Assembly: GCA_021414115.1 (NCBI GenBank)
Contig: JAIOPD010000134.1
Span: 1 to 33,672, forward strand
Direction of reading: 5' to 3'
DNA from: Planctomycetia bacterium
Lineage (GTDB): Bacteria > Planctomycetota > Planctomycetia > Pirellulales > UBA1268
Length of the DNA stretch: 33,672 nucleotides
Below are positions 1 through 8,052 of this stretch, piece after piece; within the stretch, counting starts at the first letter, position 1, and each line of letters starts with the position of its first letter. The notes under the pieces were generated by a model, which was given only the letters and a program-made list of their open reading frames with translations, made no database searches and had not been told where the DNA came from. The position numbers and the translations under genes are program-made.

Positions 1-1
1 A

Positions 2-52
2 CTCTCCCGCGCCCGCGAGAAGATGCGGAAGCAGGAGCAGCAGGCGGGCTGA
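2..52 (+). CDS. 3' end of an upstream gene (partial), possibly an ECF sigma factor
   Basis: An open frame enters from the left edge and stops with TGA at 50-52. The visible C-terminal residues are LSRAREKMRKQEQQAG. The SRAREKMR stretch resembles the end of region 4 in sigma-70 family factors, which often finish with SRARxxLR and a short charged tail. Only 16 residues are visible, so the family is a guess. No terminator is evident before the repeat that starts at 120. Confidence 0.3.
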   Translation, partial: LSRAREKMRKQEQQAG

Positions 53-119
53 GTCGCCGGCGGGTCAGCCCGCGGCCTGCCGCGAGAGGGCGAGCGAGAG
101 CGCATTCGACTTCCGTGGT

Positions 120-247
120 TCGCCGGCTCGGGGGCGGCAAAAGTCGCGTCGCCCGGGCGAGGATACGCCCAAGGCTCCGCGAGCGTTCGCCGACCCCCTT
201 CGCCTACCCGTCCCGGTGTGCCGAAACGACGCTCCGCATCGACTGGA
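120..247 (+). repeat. Dispersed repeat family 2, intergenic copy
   Basis: This roughly 128 bp stretch lies between the partial gene at the left edge and the M20 hydrolase and has no gene of its own. It matches the reverse complement of 31717-31841 inside hypF. Two 26-base blocks are identical: 120-145 with 31816-31841, and 180-205 with 31759-31784. A shared CATCGACTGGA ends both copies (237-247 here). The spacer between the two blocks is 34 bases here and 31 in hypF, a 3-base difference that preserves reading frame. The same frame that is read in hypF is also open here. Confidence 0.85.
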
Positions 248-298
248 CATGGGCCAGGTTGCCGCCACCTACGGAGAGTCGTCACGATAACCCTCGTC

Positions 299-1558
299 AT
301 GCCCTCAGTCCTCAATCCCCAGCGAACCATCCGCGAGCTCGAGGAGCTGCGTGCCCTCACCGGCGACGCCGACGGCGCCCAGCGGGTGGCCTTCACGCCC
401 ACATGGCTCACGGCGCGGCGGTGGTTTCGCGAGCGGCTCGCCGGTTTGCCGGTCGAGATCCACGAAGACGCCGCCGGCAATCTCTGGACGACGCTGCCTG
501 GAGCGACCGACCGTGCGGTCGTGATCGGCAGCCACATCGACTCCGTGCCCAATGGCGGCTGGCTCGACGGCTGCCTCGGCCTACTCGCCGGCGTCGAGGT
601 GCTCCGCCGCATGGCGGCGGAGCACGACGGCAGACCGCCCGTGACCGTCCGCGTCGTGGACTGGGCCGACGAGGAGGGAGCCCGCTTCGGCAAGAGCCTC
701 TTCGGGTCAGCGGCCTGTTCCGGCAACCTCGACCTCGACGAGGCGCGGAGGCTCGTCGACAAGCAGGGTATTCGCCTGCCCGACGCGCTGTGCGCCGTCG
801 GCATCGACTTCGAGCGGGTCAAGGAGAGCGGCCGCGAACGCGCGACGGCGGCGGCCTACCTCGAACTCCACATCGAGCAGGGGCCGGTGCTCCTCGACCT
901 CGGTCTGCCGCTCGGTGCCGTGCTCGGCACGTTTGGCGTGGAGCGGCATGCGGTCACGTTTCACGGGCAGGCGGCGCACTCGGGCAGCACGCCCATGAAC
1001 CGGCGCCGCGACGCCTTTCTCGCCGCCGCGATGATGGCGCAGGAGATTTACGCGATCGCCGCCCGCAGCGACGGCGGGGTGTGCACGATCGGCTCCTGCA
1101 CCACGAAGCCCGGCATCGTGACAAGCGTCGTGGAGGAGTGCCGGATCACGCTCGATCAGCGACACCTCGATGCGGGAGCGCTGGCCCGCATGCACGCCGA
1201 GGCCCGCGAGGCGGCGGCGCGGTTTGCGGCCGAGGGGGGCGTGGACGTCGCGTGGGAGCGGCTCTGGCACATCAAGCCGGCGCCGTTCCATCCCAGGCTG
1301 ATCGCGTTCGCCGACGAGGCGGTCCGCGAGACCTGTGGCACGTCGCACCGTCTGCCGTCCGGCCCGCTGCACGACGCGGCCGAGATGGCGATGGCAGGCG
1401 TGCCCACGGCGATGCTCTTCGTGCAGAGCCTCGGGGGCATCAGCCACAACAAGATCGAGGACACGCGACGCGATCACCTCGAGATGGCGGTGGCGGCGCT
1501 CGACCGCCTCGCCGAGAAGACGATGCGCTGGGTGGCAAGTCATTCAGGGAGCCGCTGA
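299..1558 (+). CDS. M20-family Zn-dependent hydrolase (N-carbamoyl-amino-acid hydrolase / allantoate amidohydrolase type)
   Basis: This 419-residue protein has the motifs of the hydantoinase/carbamoylase branch of peptidase family M20. In order they are [18 protein letters not shown] (metal ligands His79 and Asp90), [10 protein letters not shown] (catalytic and ligand Glu125/Glu126), LHIEQGP (His191), the dimerisation-domain segment around [21 protein letters not shown], and a C-terminal GGISHNKIE with a metal-binding His. The family hydrolyses carbamoyl or ureido groups from amino acids or ureidoglycolate-type substrates in the cytoplasm; the substrate here cannot be told. The frame opens at 218, but ATG 299 gives the normal family N-terminus, because residues before it come from the repeat region. 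pdxH starts one base after the stop, so the two are probably co-transcribed. Confidence 0.88.
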   Translation: MPSVLNPQRTIRELEELRALTGDADGAQRVAFTPTWLTARRWFRERLAGLPVEIHEDAAGNLWTTLPGATDRAVVIGSHIDSVPNGGWLDGCLGLLAGVEVLRRMAAEHDGRPPVTVRVVDWADEEGARFGKSLFGSAACSGNLDLDEARRLVDKQGIRLPDALCAVGIDFERVKESGRERATAAAYLELHIEQGPVLLDLGLPLGAVLGTFGVERHAVTFHGQAAHSGSTPMNRRRDAFLAAAMMAQEIYAIAARSDGGVCTIGSCTTKPGIVTSVVEECRITLDQRHLDAGALARMHAEAREAAARFAAEGGVDVAWERLWHIKPAPFHPRLIAFADEAVRETCGTSHRLPSGPLHDAAEMAMAGVPTAMLFVQSLGGISHNKIEDTRRDHLEMAVAALDRLAEKTMRWVASHSGSR

Positions 1559-1559
1559 C

Positions 1560-2207
1560 ATGGAACACAGAACCACGCACGCCCGCAAGGAATACGAGCG
1601 GGGTGAACTCGACGAGGCGACGGTTGATCGCGATCCGATCCGCCAGTTCTCGGCCTGGTACGACGACGCCGTCGCGGCGGAGCTGCCGGAGCCCGAGGCG
1701 ATGACGCTCTCCACCGCCACGCCCGACGGGCGGCCATCCGCCCGGATCGTGCTGCTCCGCGGGTTCGACTCCCGCGGGTTTTGTTTTTTCACGAACTACG
1801 ACAGCCACAAGGGCCGCGAGCTCGCCGCCAATCCCCAGGCCGCGTTGACCTTCCACTGGGCCGACCTCGAGCGGCAGGTGCGGATCGAAGGCCGCGTGGA
1901 GCGAACCACCGCGGCGGAGTCCGACGAGTATTTTCGGACGCGACCGAGTACGTCGCGAATCGGCGCCTGGAGCTCGCCGCAGAGCGCGGTGATCCCCGAC
2001 CGGGAATCGCTCGAGTCGCTCTTCGCCCGGTTTCGCGCGGAACACCCAGACGATGCGGCGATCCCGCGGCCGTCCAATTGGGGCGGCTTTCGCCTGGCGC
2101 CGGAGCGGATCGAGTTTTGGCAGGGGCGGCCGAGCCGGCTGCACGACCGACTCGTCTTTCGCCGCGACGCTGTCGGGAGCTGGATCCTCGAACGGCTCGC
2201 GCCGTAG
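1560..2207 (+). CDS. pdxH: Pyridoxamine 5'-phosphate oxidase
   Basis: This 215-residue protein matches PdxH, the FMN enzyme that oxidises pyridoxamine- or pyridoxine-5'-phosphate to pyridoxal phosphate in the last step of vitamin B6 synthesis and salvage. Visible signatures are [13 protein letters not shown] near the N-terminus, [18 protein letters not shown] (FMN phosphate region), [26 protein letters not shown], and the C-terminal [19 protein letters not shown] with [10 protein letters not shown]. Length is normal for the family. The ATG lies one base after the M20 hydrolase stop codon, suggesting translational coupling. It converges on psuG across a hairpin and a repeat copy at 2253-2473. 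Confidence 0.95.
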   Translation: MEHRTTHARKEYERGELDEATVDRDPIRQFSAWYDDAVAAELPEPEAMTLSTATPDGRPSARIVLLRGFDSRGFCFFTNYDSHKGRELAANPQAALTFHWADLERQVRIEGRVERTTAAESDEYFRTRPSTSRIGAWSSPQSAVIPDRESLESLFARFRAEHPDDAAIPRPSNWGGFRLAPERIEFWQGRPSRLHDRLVFRRDAVGSWILERLAP

Positions 2208-2252
2208 GTCGAGGCGATCGCGCCACATGAACCGGAGGCGTTCTCAGGGCAC

Positions 2253-2385
2253 GGGGCTGCTCGTGCCCCGAGAGCCGGACGTTCGCCTCGGCCCTCCAGG
2301 CTTCGGCTCTCTGCATGTCCGCTGCGCTTCGGCATCCTGCCTTCGCTTGCTCCCATAGCCCGGCTCTCGGGGCACGAGCAGCCCC
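2253..2385. repeat. 26-bp perfect inverted repeat between convergent genes
   Basis: Positions 2253-2278 and 2360-2385 are perfect reverse complements (26 of 26), separated by 81 bases. The arms begin GGGGCTGCTCGTGCCCCG on the left. The right arm runs directly into repeat family 1 copy A, and replaces the usual right end of that family (GGGGCTTCC becomes GGGGCTGCT). It sits between the convergent 3' ends of pdxH and psuG and could act as a bidirectional terminator or be part of a mobile hairpin. There is no T-tract. Confidence 0.8.
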
Positions 2386-2473
2386 AAGCGCGAGCGCGGG
2401 GAAGACGCCCTCCACCCCCCGCTCACGGAGAGCCACCCGCTTTCCCGTCGCTCCCGCTCCGGGCTTCCCGAGC
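2380..2473 (-). repeat. Dispersed repeat family 1, copy A (overlaps psuG 3' end)
   Basis: On the minus strand this copy reads GGAAGCCCGGAGCGGGAGCG, a variable middle, then a GGTGGAGGGCGTCTTCCCCG block and CGCTCGCGCTTGGGGCT. The two ends are imperfect inverted repeats of each other. It matches copies B (5632-5750), C (11719-11843) and D (32888-33010). Its left part encodes the last residues of psuG. Confidence 0.85.
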
Positions 2474-3424
2474 CGGAGGCCACGGCATGCCGAGGCTCTC
2501 GGCTGAGGCGAGTGCCACCGCGAGGTCGGCGGCGACGCGGGCGTTGTTGAGGAGGAGCTTCTCGTTCGTCCTCACGCTCGCGCCGCCGGTGAGGGCCCGC
2601 ATCCGGTCGAGGAGATAGGGCGTGACGTCGCGGCCGCTGACCTCGATCGCCTCCGCGAGCGCCGTGCCGAGCGCGGAGTCGTGGAGATCCTTCGGCAGGG
2701 CGTCGGCTTCGGGTACGGGATTGGCGATTACGAGCCCCGCCGTGAAGCCGAGGTCGAAGTGCGTGCGCACCGCACGGGCCAGATCGGCCATCGTGTCGCA
2801 GCGGCGATCCACCCGGAGCCCGCTCTCGCGGCGATAGAAGGCCGGGAACTCGTCCGTGCCCACGCCGAGGATGGGCACGCCGAGGGTCTCGAGCATCTCG
2901 ACGGTCCGCGGCAGGTCGAGGATCGCCTTCGCCCCGGCGCAGACCACGGCCACGGGATACCGCGACAGGGCCGTGAGATCCGCAGAGACGTCGCCTGTCT
3001 CGATCGCGCCGCGGTGCACGCCGCCGATGCCTCCGGTGGCGAACACGCGGATGCCTGCCTTCGAGGCAGCAAACATCGTCGCCGCCACGGTCGTGGAGCC
3101 GCAGCCACCGGCCGCCACCTCGGCGGCGAAGTTGCCGAGGTTGACCTTCACCGGATTCGCTGCCGCCGCGAGCCGCGTCAGGTCGGCCTGAGTGATGCCC
3201 ACTTTGACGCAGCCGTCGAGAATGCCGATCGTGGCCGGCGTCGCGCCTCCCGCGCGGACCGCCTCCTCGAGTGCTGCCGCCACCCGCTCGCCGTCGGGCT
3301 GCGGCAGGCCGTGCGTCACGAGCGTGGTCTCGAGCGCCACCACGGGCCTGCCGCTCGTGATCGCAGCGGCGACCTCGTCGGACACCGAAACAAAACGGCC
3401 CAGGATTTTGTGAACCATGTCCAT
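2423..3424 (-). CDS. psuG: Pseudouridine-5'-phosphate glycosidase
   Basis: This 333-residue protein matches PsuG, which cleaves the C-C glycosidic bond of pseudouridine 5'-phosphate to uracil and ribose 5-phosphate in pseudouridine breakdown. Visible signatures are VVALETTLVTHGLPQP (Glu31), KVGITQADL, GGCGSTTVAATMF, FATGGIGGVHRGA, CAGAKAILDLP with Lys166 at the position of the E. coli catalytic lysine, and TDEFPAFYRRESG. The family domain ends near residue 312 at ARVAADLAVALA. The remaining tail, including REARSGSDGK, is encoded by repeat copy A, so the stop codon has been supplied by the repeat. No pseudouridine kinase gene is visible nearby. It is divergent from the hydrogenase beta gene, with about 100 bases between starts. 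Confidence 0.93.
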   Translation of the reverse strand: MDMVHKILGRFVSVSDEVAAAITSGRPVVALETTLVTHGLPQPDGERVAAALEEAVRAGGATPATIGILDGCVKVGITQADLTRLAAAANPVKVNLGNFAAEVAAGGCGSTTVAATMFAASKAGIRVFATGGIGGVHRGAIETGDVSADLTALSRYPVAVVCAGAKAILDLPRTVEMLETLGVPILGVGTDEFPAFYRRESGLRVDRRCDTMADLARAVRTHFDLGFTAGLVIANPVPEADALPKDLHDSALGTALAEAIEVSGRDVTPYLLDRMRALTGGASVRTNEKLLLNNARVAADLAVALASAESLGMPWPPAREARSGSDGKAGGSP

Positions 3425-3524
3425 CGGTGTACCAGACGGCCCACGCGACGGGGAGCGGCTGAGGTTGCATCCCGGGGCTGCACCGCCGACAGTTGAGGCT
3501 GGTCACCCGCCGCCCGAGGCTCCG

Positions 3525-4742
3525 ATGCCCGCACCTTTACTCCCCGTCGGCTCCTGGCACAGACTCGACCATGCGGGCCTTCAGGCGGTGGTCGACGTGC
3601 TCTGGAGTGCGGGACATCGCGTGGTGGGGCCGCAGGTGGCCGACGGGGCGATCGTGATTCGCGATCTCCGCGGCGTGGCTGAGTTGCCCACCGGCTGGCT
3701 CGACGATCAAGACGGCGGCTCCTACCGGCTCCGGTACGATCCCGCCGCCGGCACCTTTGATCACGTCGTCGGCCCCCACTCGCTCAAGAACTTTCTTTTT
3801 CCCGCGCGGGAGACGATCGCGTCGTTCGTCCAGCTCGACGGCTCGTGGAGTCAGACGCCTCCCCCCGCGCAGGCGCCCCCGTTGGCGGTGCTCGGCGTGC
3901 GCGGCTGCGACCTGGCGGCGCTGGCGATCCAAGACCGGGTGTTTCTCGGCAGCGGGTATGTCGACGAGGCTTACAAGCAACGGCGTGAGAAACTCTTCCT
4001 CGTCGCGGTCAACTGCCGGCGGGCGGCCGCCACTTGTTTCTGCCACTCGATGGGGAGCGGGCCGGCCGCGGGACCGGGGTTTGATCTGGCGCTCACGGAG
4101 ATCGAGGGCGGCTTCACCTGCGAGGTGGGGAGCCACCGCGGGGCGGCGGTGCTTGCGGAGGCGGTCGCGGCAGGAGCGGCGCTCGGTGGCTGCTCGACAG
4201 AAGACGTCGAGGCGGCGCGGGAAGTCTCGCAGGCGCTGGCAACGCGGATGCATGCGCGGCAGCAGGTGGGCGGCGAACCCAAGCCCCGCAGCCTCGACAC
4301 CCACGGTATCCGCGATCTCTTGATGACGAATCTCGAGCATCCCCGCTGGGACGAGGTTGCCGCGCGGTGCCTCTCCTGTACCAACTGCACGCTCGTCTGC
4401 CCGACCTGCTTCTGCTCGTCGGTGCAGGAAGTGGCCGACCTCTCCGGCGATCACGTCGATCGCGAGCGGCAGTGGGCGAGCTGCTTCTCGCTCGACCATG
4501 CCCGGATGCACGGCCACAGCGTGCGGAGTTCGACGGCCGCCCGGTATCGCCAGTGGCTGACGCACAAGTTCGCCGGCTGGATCGACCAGTTCGACACATC
4601 GGGCTGCACCGGCTGCGGGCGTTGCATCACCTGGTGCCCCGTCGGCATCGACGTCACCGAGGAGATCGCCGCGATTCGGGCGACCGCTGGCGGCGGTGCG
4701 TCGCAGGCAGATGCGTCGCAGCCCGGGGAGGCTGCGTCATGA
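3525..4742 (+). CDS. hydB: Group 3b-type [NiFe]-hydrogenase beta subunit (4Fe-4S dicluster protein)
   Basis: This 405-residue protein resembles the beta subunit of Pyrococcus-type sulfhydrogenase and the related sulfite reductase A subunit. Two ferredoxin-type cluster motifs lie at the C-terminus: C282-x2-C285-x2-C288-x3-C292 (CLSCTNCTLVCP) and C361-x2-C364-x2-C367-x3-C371 (CTGCGRCITWCP). The N-terminal half contains LKNFLFP and GVRGCDLAAL, which are typical of this family. It passes electrons between the small subunit and the flavin-containing gamma subunit in the cytoplasm. The frame is open from 3417, but ATG 3525, with GAGG five bases upstream, gives the usual N-terminus. The gamma gene starts at an ATGA overlap. 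The delta and alpha genes that normally follow are 6.3 kb away. Confidence 0.88.
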   Translation: MPAPLLPVGSWHRLDHAGLQAVVDVLWSAGHRVVGPQVADGAIVIRDLRGVAELPTGWLDDQDGGSYRLRYDPAAGTFDHVVGPHSLKNFLFPARETIASFVQLDGSWSQTPPPAQAPPLAVLGVRGCDLAALAIQDRVFLGSGYVDEAYKQRREKLFLVAVNCRRAAATCFCHSMGSGPAAGPGFDLALTEIEGGFTCEVGSHRGAAVLAEAVAAGAALGGCSTEDVEAAREVSQALATRMHARQQVGGEPKPRSLDTHGIRDLLMTNLEHPRWDEVAARCLSCTNCTLVCPTCFCSSVQEVADLSGDHVDRERQWASCFSLDHARMHGHSVRSSTAARYRQWLTHKFAGWIDQFDTSGCTGCGRCITWCPVGIDVTEEIAAIRATAGGGASQADASQPGEAAS

Positions 4743-5596
4743 GCGGCCCTTCGTCCGATGCCGCCTCGCGGGAGAACCCCTGGCGATCGCATGCCGCGCG
4801 GATCCGCTCGATCGTGCCCGAGTCGCCGGGCGTGCAGACCTATGAACTGGAGTTCGAGGAGGTGCTCGTACGCGATTCCTACCGATTCGCCGCCGGCCAG
4901 TTCAACATGCTCTACCTGCCGGGGATCGGCGAGGCGGCGATCTCGGTGAGTTCAAATCCCGCCGATCGGAGCTCGCTTGCCCACACCGTCCGCGCCGTGG
5001 GCAACGTCACCGATGCGCTCGCCCGGCTCGGCCTCGGTGGTCAGGTCTTCGTCCGCGGCCCCTTCGGAACACCGTGGCCCGTGACCGACGTGATCGACCG
5101 CAACGTCGTGATCGTGGCGGGCGGCCTGGGCCTGGCTTCGCAGCGGGCCGCGATTCTCTTTCTGATGGCAGAACGGGCCTGCCGCTCCGTCACGGTGCTC
5201 CACGGTGCCAAACGACCCGAGGGGCTGCTCTATGGCCGCGAGTACGATGCGTGGCGGGCGGCCGGGGTCGCCGTCCACACGATCGTCAACGAGGCCGACG
5301 CGTCGTGGAGCGGCCCGGTCGGTCTCGTCACCGACCTGCTCACGGACGCGCTCCGCGATCCATCTGCCACGACGATCCTCTGCTGCGGACCGGATCCGAT
5401 GATGGTGGGCGTGGCCAAGGCCGCGATCGGGCGGGGCGTGGCCGCGGACGACGTCTTTCTTTCGCTGGAGCGAAACATGGCCTGCGCCGTGGCCCACTGT
5501 GGCCTCTGCCAGTTTGGCCCGCTCTTCGTCTGCCGCGACGGCCCGGTGCTCCCCTACGAGCGGATCGCGGACCTCATGCGGATTCCGCAGATGTAA
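4739..5596 (+). CDS. hydG: Group 3b-type [NiFe]-hydrogenase gamma subunit (FAD / NAD(P)-binding)
   Basis: This 285-residue protein is a ferredoxin-NADP reductase-like flavoprotein, the diaphorase subunit through which such hydrogenases use NAD(P)H. Visible parts are the FAD region FAAGQFNMLYLPGIG followed by AISVSSNP, the nucleotide-binding GGLGLASQRAAI, the CGPDPMM signature, and a C-terminal [2Fe-2S] site with Cys249, Cys254, Cys257 and Cys265 (CAVAHCGLCQFGPLFVC). It starts at ATG 4739, overlapping the beta stop codon by four bases, so translation is probably coupled. A repeat copy and a Rho-independent terminator follow, so this half-operon appears to end here. Confidence 0.9.
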   Translation: MSGPSSDAASRENPWRSHAARIRSIVPESPGVQTYELEFEEVLVRDSYRFAAGQFNMLYLPGIGEAAISVSSNPADRSSLAHTVRAVGNVTDALARLGLGGQVFVRGPFGTPWPVTDVIDRNVVIVAGGLGLASQRAAILFLMAERACRSVTVLHGAKRPEGLLYGREYDAWRAAGVAVHTIVNEADASWSGPVGLVTDLLTDALRDPSATTILCCGPDPMMVGVAKAAIGRGVAADDVFLSLERNMACAVAHCGLCQFGPLFVCRDGPVLPYERIADLMRIPQM

Positions 5597-5631
5597 CGTC
5601 GGATTCTCTTTCTCAGATCGATGTGGCCCCG

Positions 5632-5750
5632 GGTGCTCGGAAAGCCCGGAGCGCGAGCGACGGGGATCGGGATGGCGATCCTCGAAGGTCGCGTGGAGCC
5701 TGTCAGCGTGGAGGACGTACTCCCCGCGCTCGCGCTTGGGGCTTCCTGAA
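5632..5750 (+). repeat. Dispersed repeat family 1, copy B
   Basis: This copy lies about 35 bases downstream of the gamma-subunit stop. Its ends are GAAAGCCCGGAGCGCGAGCG on the left and CGCTCGCGCTTGGGGCTTCC on the right, an imperfect inverted repeat, with GTGGAGGACGTACTCCCCG before the right arm. It has the same orientation as copy C at 11719-11843. The 373-base intergenic stretch 5597-5969 otherwise holds the terminator at 5771-5796. In 5797-5969 no supported feature was found apart from a weak 5-bp hairpin near 5838. Confidence 0.88.
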
Positions 5751-5770
5751 AGAGAGCGCAGACGCCGGTT

Positions 5771-5796
5771 CCCCGGCTTCCGCCGGGGGGCTTTTT
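5771..5796 (+). terminator. Rho-independent terminator after the hydrogenase beta-gamma genes
   Basis: The stem CCCCGGC (5771-5777) pairs with GCCGGGG (5782-5788) around a TTCC loop, followed by GGC and five T residues (5792-5796). It is well placed to end the beta-gamma transcript after repeat copy B. Confidence 0.75.
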
Positions 5797-5969
5797 CTGT
5801 GCGTGCCGTCCCTGGCTCCTCACGATCGAAACAATTCAGCACCAGGTGCTTTTTGACAGAGGTATTCTCTTGTGAGGCCGACCGACATCAAGACGCCCGG
5901 CGACTCCCTGTCCACAATGAACTGGATGGATCTATTTTCTTGGGGCATTGCCGCGAGGGTGGTTTGCAG

Positions 5970-7622
5970 ATGATGTCCAACGATCCAGTTCAGCGTGCTC
6001 CAGCAGCCGGCGTGGGTGCCGGTGTTCTCCCCCGCTGCGTCGGGTGGGCGGCCGCCCCACTCGCGGCCGCGGCGATCGCGGTGTTCGTCGCCGCTCCCTG
6101 GCTCGATCAGGGGCTCGTGTGGTGTGGGTGGATCGGCGTCTCCGCGGCTCTCCTGCTCGTGATGCAGATTCGCGGCTGGTGGGGAGAGGCGTGGACGCTC
6201 GTCGGAGCGGCCACGGCACTGACGATCGCCTTCCATTGGACGCCGGAGGTGCTGGCCTATGCGATGAACACCGGGTACCCGGGGGGGCTGCTGTTCGCCG
6301 CACCGATCGTGCTCTGGGATGCCGTCCGGCTCGCGCTGCCCTTTTGGTTCGCCGCGCGGGTCACGAACGACCCGTTGGCGGCCTGGTGGCCGGCGGGTCT
6401 GGCCGCAGCCGCCACCGAGGCTTTCATGCCGGCCGTGTTTCCCTGGAAACTCGGCTATTCGCAGATCGCCTGGCCGTTCCTCGTGCAGTCGGCCGACCTC
6501 TTTGGAGCGGAGTTCTCCACGCTCGTCTTCTTTGCCCACGCCGGCGCGATCGCCTGGCTCGTCGCCGTGCTGACGGGCCGAGATCGACTCGGCCGCACCG
6601 CGGCATCGCGATCCGGAATCGTCGCCGTTGTCTTGTGCGTTGCGAATGCCGCCTACGGCCTGGGGGCCATGGCATCGTGGAGCCGGACGATGGAGACGGC
6701 GCCACGGCTGCGCATCGCGGTCGCGCAGGCGAATCCGGAAGACGAGGGGGGCGTCGATGAGCTCCGTTCACTGACGCAGCGTGTCTGCGCGGATCCCGGC
6801 CGCGTGCCCGATCTCGTCTGCTGGCCGGAGTGCAGCGGCGGCAGTTACGAAGCCAGCCTCGATTCGCTGGCCGATCCGGAACGGGTCGTCGCGTCATCCC
6901 GCGAACCGAACCGCGGGATGAGGCCGCTCGATGATCCGACATGCCCCCTGTTGTTCGGCGGCAAGATCTACACGGGTCATCCCGAGAAACCGCGGGTACT
7001 CCATCAGTCGGCGATCCTCGTCGACGCGTCGCAGGCCATCCTGGGCCGGTATCACAAGCGGCATCTCATGCCCTTCGGCGAGTACGTGCCGGGGTCCGAC
7101 ATCTATCCGGACCTCCGGCTCTATTTCCCGATGCAGGACGAGATGACGGAGGGCACGGAGCCCACCGTGCTCCACGCCAGTCCGGCTGCACGGCTGGGCG
7201 TGATGCTCTGCTACGAAGACATGATCCCCGCCGCCGCCCGCTCTCTGGTCCGCGAGTCGGCCAATGTCCTCGTCTCGCTGATCAACGGGTCGGCCTTCAC
7301 GGCGCCGCTCACGCTCCGGCAGCACCGTCTGCTCGCCCAACTCCGCGCGGTGGAGTGCAGACGAGCGCTCGTCCGCTGTGCCGCGACCGGCGAAACCTGC
7401 GTCATCTCTCCGCTGGGTGTGATCACGGCCGAACTGCCGCTGCACACGCGGGATATCCTCGTGGCGGACGTGCCCTTGCTCGAGGGACGGACGCTCGCCG
7501 GCCTGCTGGGGCCCGCGTTTCCGATCGTGGCCGCTGCTGGTGTGCTGGCGATCGTGGCCCTGCGGCAGAAAGCGAGCCGGCGTCCCCGCGGCAGCCACCG
7601 CGGGGACGCCGTGCCCAAATGA
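5970..7622 (+). CDS. lnt: Apolipoprotein N-acyltransferase
   Basis: This 550-residue inner-membrane protein resembles Lnt, which adds the third acyl chain to the N-terminal cysteine of lipoproteins. The N-terminal part is strongly hydrophobic with several membrane segments up to about residue 240. The C-terminal part is a nitrilase-like domain with the expected catalytic triad: Glu287 (VCWPECSGG), Lys363 (YHKRHLMPFGEYVPG) and Cys414 (GVMLCYEDMIP). A last hydrophobic segment lies near the C-terminus. ATG 5970 (Met-Met) follows GAGGGTGG, a plausible ribosome-binding site; the open frame further upstream comes from the repeat and terminator region. Its stop codon abuts the stop codon of the convergent gene at 7623. 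It lies inside the segment separating the two hydrogenase halves and has no obvious functional link to them. Confidence 0.88.
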   Translation: MMSNDPVQRAPAAGVGAGVLPRCVGWAAAPLAAAAIAVFVAAPWLDQGLVWCGWIGVSAALLLVMQIRGWWGEAWTLVGAATALTIAFHWTPEVLAYAMNTGYPGGLLFAAPIVLWDAVRLALPFWFAARVTNDPLAAWWPAGLAAAATEAFMPAVFPWKLGYSQIAWPFLVQSADLFGAEFSTLVFFAHAGAIAWLVAVLTGRDRLGRTAASRSGIVAVVLCVANAAYGLGAMASWSRTMETAPRLRIAVAQANPEDEGGVDELRSLTQRVCADPGRVPDLVCWPECSGGSYEASLDSLADPERVVASSREPNRGMRPLDDPTCPLLFGGKIYTGHPEKPRVLHQSAILVDASQAILGRYHKRHLMPFGEYVPGSDIYPDLRLYFPMQDEMTEGTEPTVLHASPAARLGVMLCYEDMIPAAARSLVRESANVLVSLINGSAFTAPLTLRQHRLLAQLRAVECRRALVRCAATGETCVISPLGVITAELPLHTRDILVADVPLLEGRTLAGLLGPAFPIVAAAGVLAIVALRQKASRRPRGSHRGDAVPK

Positions 7623-8024
7623 TCACCGCAGGCCGGCGGCCATGCCACGAAAGCCCCGCAGCATGCCGGCGAACGACGACAGCCGCGGCGAGAGGAGCGT
7701 GAGGCCGTAGGTGCGCCGGGCCTGGGGCGTGGCGGGGGGCGTGCGAACCATGGCCACGACCGGGCTGAGCCGTGGCGAGAGCACGCCGAGGGCGCTGAGT
7801 CGGCCGGCCGGCGTCCGCATGCCGCCAAGCTGGAAGATCGAGACGGCGTTGCTCAGCCGTGGGGAGATCAGGCCCAGCGGGCTGGCCGTCGGGAGGCCCG
7901 GCGCCGTCGGCACCAGGGACTTGTTGAGGCTGGCGAACAGACCGCCTTGGGCGAACGATTCGCCGGCCGACGAAGCCACGGCCACCGTGATGGCAGTGAG
8001 CAGGAGCATGCGACGCAGGGACAT
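7623..8024 (-). CDS. Small secreted protein with three SPRLS repeats, unknown function
   Basis: I do not recognise this 133-residue protein. It has a clear signal peptide (positively charged start, hydrophobic LLLTAITVAVASSA, likely cleavage near AFAQ-like SFAQ at 23-26). The mature part carries three copies of a short motif: LGLISPRLS (50-58), LGVLSPRLS (79-87) and LTLLSPRLS (108-116). The SPRLS cores start at 54, 83 and 112, an exact 29-residue period. The spacers are rich in Gly, Pro, Ala and hydrophobic residues, and the mature part has no Cys or Trp. The upstream 5' region contains a strongly structured element (8053-8111). It follows the large amidohydrolase on the same strand and converges on lnt with no gap between stop codons. 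It is probably exported, but no role can be assigned. Confidence 0.7.
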   Translation of the reverse strand: MSLRRMLLLTAITVAVASSAGESFAQGGLFASLNKSLVPTAPGLPTASPLGLISPRLSNAVSIFQLGGMRTPAGRLSALGVLSPRLSPVVAMVRTPPATPQARRTYGLTLLSPRLSSFAGMLRGFRGMAAGLR

Positions 8025-8052
8025 GGAATGATTCCTGGTGGTGAGAAAAAGA

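Noticed and set aside
115-1704. Plus-strand ORF of 529 codons overlapping the M20 hydrolase and pdxH
   Set aside because: Arg-rich, no family motifs, and out of frame with two well-supported genes. Its first part was useful only because it shows the repeat family 2 frame.
5838-5854. AGCAC-CAG-GTGCT hairpin followed by five T residues, and TTGACA at 5853
   Set aside because: The stem is only 5 bp and no -10 box lies at 16-18 bases from TTGACA, so neither a second terminator nor an lnt promoter is supported.
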